A program made the position numbers and the translations under genes. A DNA stretch of 64,000 nucleotides from Scoparia ambigualis. Lineage: Eukaryota; Arthropoda; Insecta; Lepidoptera; Crambidae. Below are positions 57,001 through 64,000 of this stretch, piece by piece. The notes beneath the pieces are model-generated. The model had not been told where the DNA came from, searched no databases, and worked only from the letters and a program-made list of their open reading frames with translations. The stretch lies in contig OY992517.1 of the NCBI GenBank assembly GCA_963921215.1, positions 32,874,357-32,938,356 of the forward strand, read 5' to 3'. Every line of letters begins with the position of its first letter. The first letter of the stretch is position 1.

Positions 57001-57590
57001 TAAGGGCTAAACCGTGGAAAATAAAAAGTTAAATAAAAGCTTGTAACAAAGTCGCGGGCCGTGAGCAATAATAGGTTATTGTAAAAAGGTTTATTTTGTA
57101 CATTTATTGGGTGCACATCTAAAGTAGCTTAATACAGAATAGGTATATGAGAAGCTTGAGCTTGAACTTGAAAACAAGATAAATCAATATTGGGATTATT
57201 CTCACTAGTAGGTACTCGGGCGCAAGTAACTTTCCAAATTTTCGATTCTCAGTTCGATTCTTTCAAAAGAACTTTCAAATGTTCCACGTGGTGCAACCAG
57301 ATTATTTTCTAGAAAAATAGTTACTTTTGACAAATGTATTGTTTACAATAACTTTAAATTCTAGAAGTTTTCAATATCGAAAAATAAATTGGTAGTATTG
57401 TAAGAGGGTTAAGTTAGGTTATAGTGACTGAATAACTAAAACTAAGCAAGAGCCGACCGGTCGCTTTGGTAACTCTTCGAACATTGTCAGTCTGTGTATG
57501 GAAATTGTCTGTTCATGTTGCCTTGAATATGTATCCAAGTGAATAATTCACAGCAAATCACTTTTTGTCTTGGCTACTCGGACCAATTTT
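54066..57590. other. Upstream of the myosin start codon: leader, CpG-rich blocks, a SINE
   Basis: 54066-54250 is very GC-rich with an open frame joined to exon 1. GC-rich blocks recur at 54590-54740, 55010-55260 and 56180-56270. A short inverted repeat (TTTCACTACCTAG) is at 54830-54870. A family A copy is at 55510-55745. No promoter motif can be fixed. Confidence 0.4.
55510..55745 (+). repeat. SINE-like family A, near full length
   Basis: It contains CCACCCCCTCTACAAGCCGG (diverged core), CACCTGTCACGCTAAACACA and AACCCTTCGGGGATAATAAT. Confidence 0.72.
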
Positions 57591-57656
57591 AGGTTGGAAT
57601 TGAACCCGCGTCCTCTGCAATCCGGGCAGCTGCGTTGACCACTCCGCCACCGAGGT
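57591..57656 (-). repeat. tRNA-like sequence (SINE head), minus
   Basis: On the minus strand ACCTCGGTGGCGGAGTGGTC carries an A-box, and GGGTTCAATTCC a B-box. The anticodon-type loop reads CCGGATT, lacking the invariant U33, and the T stem is broken. Confidence 0.6.
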
Positions 57657-58283
57657 ATTGGTTAGACCGACGAAATTTTTCAACGCTATTGACTTTATGT
57701 CTTTATAGCAACAGTGGCTCTTAAGCCGGCTCCATACGCTTGCCAAACAACGGCAAACAGCAAACAGCAAACAACAAACAAGAACATGTGAACGAGTATT
57801 TGTCTGTGTTTGCCTGTTTGTGTTTGTGTTCGCCAGTGTTCGGCGTCGGTGTCGGTTTTTCTTCACAAATCAAAGGATGTTCGGCAAACAGTTTGCGATG
57901 TCTCCACACGCTTGTTGAGCATCAGTATTGCGCGCGAGCTTGCGGGCGGCGGACGTTCCGGTTCTCAGCAATTTTCCGCGCGCAATGTGGCGGAGCTAGG
58001 AAAATGGCTGATTGGTCTGAGGATACAACTATCCTTTTTGGAAGCATACCATTATGAGCAATGCATTTGATATACTAAAGATGCCAATCATAAAATTAGG
58101 CAGAAGGTGACCGATCCGTTGGACGCGCCTTAGTTTTATTGTCATTATAAACAAAAATACAAAGGAAATAAAAAATAAAACGGAAATATTAATATTCTTT
58201 TATTGATACTTGATATAAGTAAATATTTTTGACTAAAATACTTATGCATTAAGCACTGACAAATTTCGACGGGTGAAAAACAG

Positions 58284-58355
58284 ACCTCGGTAGCCAAGTG
58301 GTTAAGGCAGCCGCCCGGAATGCGGAAGGTACGTGGTTCGATTCCCGCCTGAGGT
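58284..58355 (+). repeat. tRNA-like sequence 1 (72 nt)
   Basis: The acceptor ends ACCTCGG/CTGAGGT pair with one wobble, and the D arm GCC..GGC and a 4-bp anticodon-type stem are present. Loop CCGGAAT (pseudo-anticodon GGA) lacks U33, and the T stem has an extra base. It is therefore a tRNA-derived repeat, not a tRNA gene. Confidence 0.65.
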
Positions 58356-58569
58356 TGTCGTCTTTTTTCAGTGTTTAAAATTTTTACATAGGTATATTTA
58401 AGCGCTAATAAAACACTAAAGTATATGAAAAAATTAATCTATAAACGCAAATTCATCTGAAACGAATGTTCAATTAAATGTAATGTAAAAACTTCTAAGA
58501 TTTGATGAAGCAATGTTGGCTAAAAACATAAGCATCAAGCACTGACAAATTTCGACGGGTGAAAACCAG

Positions 58570-58641
58570 ACCTCGGTAGCCAAGTGGTTAAGGCAGCCGC
58601 CCCGAATGCGGAATGTGCGTGGTTCGATTCCCGCATGAGGT
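58570..58641 (+). repeat. tRNA-like sequence 2 (72 nt)
   Basis: It is the tandem partner of sequence 1. The loop reads CCCGAAT, the same T-stem bulge is present, and it is followed by TTGTCGTCTTTTTT. Confidence 0.65.
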
Positions 58642-59589
58642 TGTCGTCTTTTTTCAGTGTTTAAAAATTTTACTTAAATATAGGTATTTAGGCGTTAATA
58701 AAACGCTAAAATATGTAATAAACATAGATACAAATTTTTTTGAATTTAAAATTAAAATAGGTGACCCGAAACTAATAGCTGCTACAAGTTCGTCGTCCGT
58801 CATGTTTGCCGATCCGGAATATACTGGCACGTTCGCCAAACATGAGGATGCCTGTTTGTGTTGGGTGTTTGTGGTCGATGTTTGCGACTTTGTTTGTAGT
58901 GATCGGTGTTTGCGGCAAACAGCAAGCGTCTGGAGCCGGCTTTAGAATTTACATTTTTAGAGATGTGAATGGAAATATTTTACAATATTTTAAACATTCA
59001 GTTAAGATAAGACTGGTTTATAGATTTGTTATGTTTTATTGAAATTATATATAAGACACTGTTGCTATAAAAAAAATAGCGTTAAACAATTTGTATTTTC
59101 GGTAAAATAAAAATTATGGAAAAAACTAAAAAGTGCGAAAGATTCCGAAAAGCTGAATATCGTACGAAAAAATACATTATTTAAGTTTACGTATTTCTTA
59201 TACGAATTTAAGATAGGTAACCCACTTACACAATCATGTCATTTTGTTGTTTTTGAAAGAATTTTAATAAAATTTATTAGAATAACACACTAGGCGTGTT
59301 CGACATCATTATTGAAGAATTTCTTCTTCGACTGTGTATAAAAAATGCATAGGTTTTGCTTCAATGCAGTTTCGCTTAATTTTAAATTCCTGATCCTCAA
59401 AACATTTTCCTTATCTGTTAATGTTACGGCCTTCCCCAAACTTAGACAAAGACTATAACTTTGGATCAGAATAAGACTTTTGAGGTCGCATATAACAAGA
59501 TACTAACTATTTACGACACGCGTAATTTTTCTCTATAAGTACATTACATTATGTCGTATATATTAATTATTATGTCGTAGGATAATTGA

Positions 59590-59995
59590 AAGAATCATAG
59601 ATCAAACAATGGATTTTACCCGGTTTTCACTGATTGAAAGATCGATAAATGACGATGGTTTTTTATATCACCATCAGCCGAAAGACTTGCACTAATTTTT
59701 TAATAATTTGTATATTATGTTGTACCACATGGCTGATATAAGTAAGTTAGCGAGGGCGAAGGCCCGGGCGGGCCGTTAGTAAGTATCATTAACATTATAT
59801 TACAAAGTAAAGTCGCCGTTTCCCTGTCTGTAGCTTCGCTTTATTCTTATAAATTACGAAATGGATTTTTATGAGGTTTTCACTAATAGAAAGAGCGATA
59901 GCTGAGGATGGTTTTTGTTTATATTTTGTAAATATTTTGTACATAATGGCTGAACCGTGTTTCTAAGTTGGAGTGGACGAAGTCGCTTTTTTATA
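59590..59995 (+). repeat. Two degenerate copies of a transposon end
   Basis: At 59608-59790 and 59860-59995 the order ATGGATTTT, GGTTTTCACT-AT-GAAAG, GATAG/A and GATGGTTTTT recurs. This is a motif series common in lepidopteran non-autonomous elements. The first copy ends GGGCGGGCCGTTAGT. Confidence 0.5.
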
Positions 59996-60678
59996 TCTCT
60001 TAACATATGATAAGAAACAAAAAAATCTCTATAAGGTTAAGTCAATTGCTCGAAACTGACCATATATGGTTTTTTTGGATATGAATGTTTGCAACTGACC
60101 TGATTCAACGTCCATAACCATATTGAATGACTGCGACCAAGTCTTCCATTGTTTGTATTTCGCACATCAACACTCGTCACCTGATACGATTAGCGAAGGA
60201 CTTGTGAATTATGAATCAATAACTGTGAGCTGCGGGCCGCCACGCGCCAGGCCAGAGTCAGAGCGCCGCGCCTGCGCCGGCCTGCCGATGCCGCGACTGC
60301 GCCGGCGCAGGCACGCGCACTGCCGCTACTCACGCCATTTGATATGCTACTCATTCCATTAAATTGCTAATTTGACTTTGTTTCTATTAAGCTGCCCGGA
60401 TACCTTCAAAGGCCGATCAAAAGAATTTGCTTTAAGCAGTTAAGTTTAAAGAGGAGTATATCTTCTTCTGGTGCTGGCGCTTCTTCTGCACTTAAAAGAA
60501 GAAGTAAACGTACCTCTTAATAATAATTATGATTTTGATTATTATTGTTATCATTATAACAAAAAACCATCTAAAACAGTTTGGTATGATACCAAGATAA
60601 GATGTTGAGAAATTAAGGTCTCTTCCTTCTTATTTACAGAGTATAATCGAGCACTTTTGTTATTTGAAGATTCTCTCT
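59996..60678. other. Intergenic; a short GC-rich inverted repeat
   Basis: The region 60268-60312 carries CGCCTGCGCCGG and its complement around a 20-bp loop. The rest is AT-rich. Confidence 0.45.
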
Positions 60679-60758
60679 ACCTCAGGTGGGAATCGAACTG
60701 AAATCATGCCGCGGTGGCGGAGGCCCGGATTGCGGAGGACGTGGCTTCGATTCCCATG
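60679..60758 (+). repeat. Rearranged tRNA-like repeat
   Basis: A minus-oriented T-arm/acceptor half (ACCTCAGGTGGGAATCGAAC) is joined head-to-head to a plus-oriented GCGGTGGCGGAGGCCCGGAT and a B-box half. Confidence 0.5.
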
Positions 60759-61149
60759 TAAAGTACACTTTTTTTCTACGTTTTGTAATCTTCGAGTTTG
60801 TTTCAGTGTTATTAACGCAAATAAACAAATATTACAAAAGTTTTATCATTGTCTGTCGTGGAGTGCAATAATACAAACATTTATTAAAAAAATAATATTC
60901 CTAATAGGTTTCGGAAGTTGTTGCTGTTTAAAAATTACGTCATTCTTTGGGACGGTTTTTGAATGATCGTAGACCACTTATTAGTCATTTTGCGTGCAAA
61001 ACTACACCAAAGGGTAATGGCCAAAACGTATCAAACTATTTTCATTCCACACCATAACAATGGATACTAGACGCCCTCCGCCGCCGTCTTAGAAACGCAT
61101 GCATATTTTGAAACACGTCACGCATGTTCGCAAGTGTGCGAGACGGCTC

Positions 61150-61350
61150 CGCCGCGGCGCGCCCCGCCCGGGACGTGAGCGGGACGCGAACGCGGCGCGC
61201 CCCGCCCGGGACGTGAGCGGGACGCGAGCGCGGCGCGCCCCGCCCGGGACGTTAGCGGGACGCGAGCGCGGCGCGCCCCGCCCGGGACGTGAGCGGGACG
61301 CGAGCGCGGCGCGCCCCGCCCGGGACGTTAGCGGGACGCGAGCGCGGCGC
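61150..61350 (+). repeat. 38-bp GC-rich minisatellite, about 5 units
   Basis: The GGGACGT motif starts at about 61170, 61208, 61246, 61284 and 61322. Each unit has GGCGCGCCCCGCCCGGGACG, alternating GTGAGC and GTTAGC, then GGGACGCGA. Repeats read open on both strands because the unit has few stops; 38 is not a multiple of 3. Confidence 0.9.
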
Positions 61351-61641
61351 GGCAGGCGGCCGGCCGGCGCGGCGCCGGCGGCTACAGAGACCAAACTTTC
61401 TAACAACGCGTAAAATTTATATCTATTCTGAAAGGGTTGACAGTTGACACATTGCACGTTTAAAAAATTAGGAAGGAAAAATAAAATAAGGTCTGTAGGT
61501 AGGTACATAATAAAACGTGTATTTCAAAAGGTATAAAATAAGGTTAAGTGTAATTTGATACATGCAGCGCCATGGGTCTTTGCTGTGGCACATACTAAAG
61601 TTAAATTAGTTCAAAGATAACGAAACGTTGAAAAAATGTCT

Positions 61642-61671
61642 ACCTCAGGCGGGAATCGAACCCGCATCCTC
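61642..61671 (-). repeat. tRNA-like 3' half
   Basis: On the minus strand GCGGGTTCGATTCCCGCC forms a perfect T arm, followed by TGAGGT. The 5' half is absent. The flank (TCTTATCTTAACTGAATG) matches 58998-59016 in inverted orientation, showing one repeat family. Confidence 0.6.
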
Positions 61672-61769
61672 CGAAAATAATCAAATATTACGAATGTATA
61701 AAGCAGTCTTATCTTAACTGAATGTTTGAAATATTTAAAAAAAGATTTATCCTTATTTTTTACGGAATT

Positions 61770-62400
61770 GTTTATACACACGGTACAAGAGTTGGGCAAT
61801 ATGTAACTAACCCGACTGAATGAAAACTCCAGTACGATACAGATACGATAAAAATTATCATCCACTTAGTGTAAAGAAAATAATAATTACTATTAAAAAC
61901 TTGACACTGGCTAAATGTCGAAAAAAAAACATTAAAACTATTACATTTTTTTGACATCAATTCTGTCAAGTTATTTAAAATCAAACGCCAAGAAAACACA
62001 ATTATAAAAACATTAAAGTAAACAAAAAGGTTTTATTCAACCTATATGTGGCTTGTTAAAAACACCGTTACTATACCGTGAACATTCCGCACACTATGTA
62101 CAAACATGTACTCGTACATAACTACCGCCCACGATGAACGATCGTACTAAAGAGGGTGGACTGTAATAATTATAACGTAATTAATTATCATTCACGATGT
62201 CTAGAAGTTATGAACGATAAATAATACAACCATAAACTATGTAACTGTAAATAATATAACCCAGATAACCCTGAAACTATTTATCATCTCGGATTTTTAA
62301 AATATTTTAGTATGTTGTTATTTAAGACCCAAAAGTTTTAGGAAAAATAATGGAAAAATTCAAAGTAAGTGACTGAGTGAGTGAGGGAAAGCCGAAAAAT
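61770..62400. other. Intergenic AT-rich DNA
   Basis: Nothing recognised. Confidence 0.5.
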
Positions 62401-62402
62401 GG

Positions 62403-63372
62403 GCGGTGTTATAACACCTGGTAGGAGGATGCACTACTATACCAAGTACTGAGGGGGTAATAAAAGGGGTTTCAAGAATAAATAAAAATTAAAATAAAAT
62501 GAAATGTTTCTAACCATTCTGACAATATAAATTTAAGCCGGAGTTTGACACATCATACAACACGTTTTGGGACGTAAATAAACAACACATTTCTTACAAA
62601 TGAAATTGATTTCTTATAGATAACGAAAAGCTGAAAAGAAATCTTTTGCAGAATTAACAAGTTAATGATATGATGCAATCTATCGAATCAAAAAGTTTAC
62701 CTATGAGTATTTGTAATGGGATAAGGTTCACGCACTTGTTTTTTTTCGTAGGTAGGTCAATAACAAATAACTTGCAACAACTACAAAAGTAGACAATCAT
62801 GCTCCTCCGTTATTGTCTATGTAGATGAAAAGCTTTGTATGCGGCAATATCTAAACAATGACAAAATATACGGAAAGTACCACTTTTTGCCAAGAATAGA
62901 AATTCGGTAAAAGCCTATATTTTAATCTGATTTATAAACCTGCCATATTCTTATAATATTTCTATTATATCAATTTAAATTTATTTTGATGTAGTGGCTC
63001 AACGCTATCTACATTGGACGCAACAGCCACTTCGCTAATTGTCGTTTTATTTACTAAGGCCTAAAAAGCAGATATACAGTTTATTTTTAGTCAATGACAA
63101 GTGGTTAGCAAGGACTTATTGAATCAAAATACATTTGTACGGGGAAGATTACGCTAACTCCAACTTTTCATCACCCGAATCCTCCGCTGTTATATCCGCA
63201 TTTGCATTATCAGGGGGCAAAATAGTGATAACACTTGGCAAGATTGTATCATCATCCGCTTTTTTCAATAATTCTGCTATATTTGAGTAAACTGTAACGC
63301 TCTGTTTGGTCATTCCCTAAAACTACATACAAAATATATTAGACGTGGATATTCCTACCAGGTCTTATAACA
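62403..63372 (-). mobile_element. piggyBac-related remnant with inverted ends
   Basis: GGTGTTATAACACCTGGTAG at 62403 and its near-complement ending at 63372 (one substitution) face each other across 970 bp. The interior carries the short transposase N-terminal frame at 63149-63313. A third copy of the end motif lies at about 63712, in the orientation of the first. Confidence 0.55.
63149..63313 (-). pseudogene. piggyBac-like transposase N-terminal fragment
   Basis: A 54-codon frame starts MTKQSVTVYSNIAELLKKAD and includes ILPPDNANADITAEDSGDE, an acidic segment typical of the N-terminus of piggyBac-derived transposases (LPP....N.TDEDSGDE). It stops before any catalytic domain. It is uninterrupted but too short to be functional. 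Confidence 0.6.
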
Positions 63373-64000
63373 CCTGTGGTATATAAATGGCAAAAAATAC
63401 AATAATAATGTAATTACCATTGTCAACTAATTTTTGTTTAGATAACTAACAGTCATATTATAAATAATTCGTGAAAAAACGACTTAAAAATACAAACATA
63501 TATTTCGTATTGCTTATCTTTTACCAGAAATAATAAATCAAAATAACTCTGTTGCAATAATACACTATTTATGGATCAAAATAACTGTGTTTGTTAATTA
63601 TAACTATACATAATCCTACCTTGATAAGCACTAAATGAAACAACCAAAGAAAAACTATGACAATGCCACTTTTTAACATAATAATTTGAGGGTAGGTTTA
63701 CATCAATTTCAGCGGTGTTATAACACCTGGTCGGGGTAAGTGGGTACACAAACTGACACTACGACTATAAACTAAATAGTTGGTTACTTAGAGGAACACT
63801 AAAGCTCAGAACAATAATTGTTATTGTTCTGAGCACTAAAGTAATGATTCACTTAGGTACAAGTTTAGTTATTAACCGGCAACACACCCAACTTCGTGAT
63901 AGGCCGTTTCATTTTAACCTCTTTACATTTTAAGCAACACTCGTAAGGCTTTCCCCATCATTGTTGGTTATTTAGCCAGACAAGATCCACCCATTGAGGT
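63373..64000. other. Intergenic AT-rich DNA
   Basis: A repeat of the GGTGTTATAACACC palindrome is at about 63714. A short inverted repeat (CTCAGAACAATAA) is at about 63806-63833. No gene recognised. Confidence 0.5.

Larger units (their letters stand above)
58251..58725 (+). repeat. Tandem duplication of a 286-bp unit with a tRNA-like core
   Basis: AAGCACTGACAAATTTCGAC starts both units (58251 and 58536), followed by the tRNA-like core, TTGTCGTCTTTTTTCAGTGT and an AT-rich tail. The T6 run after each core could act as a Pol III terminator. Confidence 0.82.
57724..58941. mobile_element. Harbinger-like element with TTA duplication, carrying tRNA-like repeats
   Basis: The ends read AGCCGGCTCCATACGCTTG and AGCCGGCTCCAGACGCTTG (one mismatch in 19), each next to TTA (57721-57723 and 58942-58944). 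A 3-bp TTA duplication fits PIF/Harbinger. Subterminal GGCAAAC/GTTTGC repeats are dense. There is no transposase; the interior holds two tandem tRNA-like units. Confidence 0.72.

Noticed and set aside
57558..58057. Open frames across the GGCAAAC/GTTTGC repeats
   Set aside because: They arise from short subterminal repeats of a transposon, with no protein-like pattern.
58284..58641. Two functional tRNA genes (pseudo-anticodon GGA)
   Set aside because: The loops lack U33, the T stems are bulged, and the copies are tandemly duplicated repeats.
61099..61508. Arg-rich proteins encoded on both strands of the 38-bp repeat
   Set aside because: Frame-independent openness of a GC-rich repeat, with no start context, splice or family support.

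Overview
The window looks like nuclear DNA of a lepidopteran insect (moth or butterfly). The case rests on AT-rich introns and intergenic DNA around very GC-rich coding exons with GT-AG introns, and on a transposon content typical of Lepidoptera: Tc1 and mariner elements, RTE and CR1/Jockey-like LINEs, a TC...CTAG Helitron, piggyBac- and hAT-type MITEs, and tRNA-like SINEs.

Two host genes can be supported. On the minus strand, an unconventional myosin can be assembled from 12 coding exons running from 54065 down to 17309 (about 37 kb, about 1,105 codons). All introns are GT-AG and the phases match at every junction except for one frame break inside exon 8. The domain order is a leader with a short coiled coil, a divergent myosin motor, one degenerate IQ motif, a Pro/Ala-rich linker and a C-terminal SH3-like stretch. 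This fits the arthropod class XX myosin Dachs, a Fat/Dachsous-Hippo pathway component. On the plus strand, two exons (5861-5957 and 11077-11291) form the end of an unidentified gene whose sequence resembles the last helix of a PH domain, followed by an Ala/Gly-rich tail. The two genes converge, with 6.0 kb between their stop codons.

Layout. 0.5-5.3 kb: Tc1 element, an ORF1-only LINE copy, a CR1-type LINE 3' end. 5.9-11.3 kb: end of the plus-strand gene, with a second Tc1 and a MITE in its intron. 11.3-17.3 kb: intergenic, with a piggyBac-type MITE and a hairpin element. 17.3-27.9 kb: myosin exons 12 to 5, with LINE, hAT-MITE and SINE insertions in the introns. 27.9-39.9 kb: intron 4, holding a decayed LINE and a nested repeat complex (29-36.7 kb) in which a 106-bp SINE segment has become a satellite interleaved with a tyrosine-recombinase fragment. 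39.9-41.7 kb: exons 4 to 2. 41.7-54.0 kb: intron 1, with a long-inverted-repeat element, two mariners and two LINEs. 54.0 kb: exon 1. 54-64 kb: upstream or intergenic DNA with a Harbinger-like element carrying tRNA-like repeats, a 38-bp GC-rich minisatellite and a small piggyBac remnant.

No CRISPR array, operon or prokaryotic feature was seen. The most noteworthy items are the reconstructed myosin with its altered nucleotide-binding motifs and frame break, the satellite born from a SINE segment inside a higher-order repeat, the ORF1-only LINE copy, and several elements defined by exact ends and target-site duplications.
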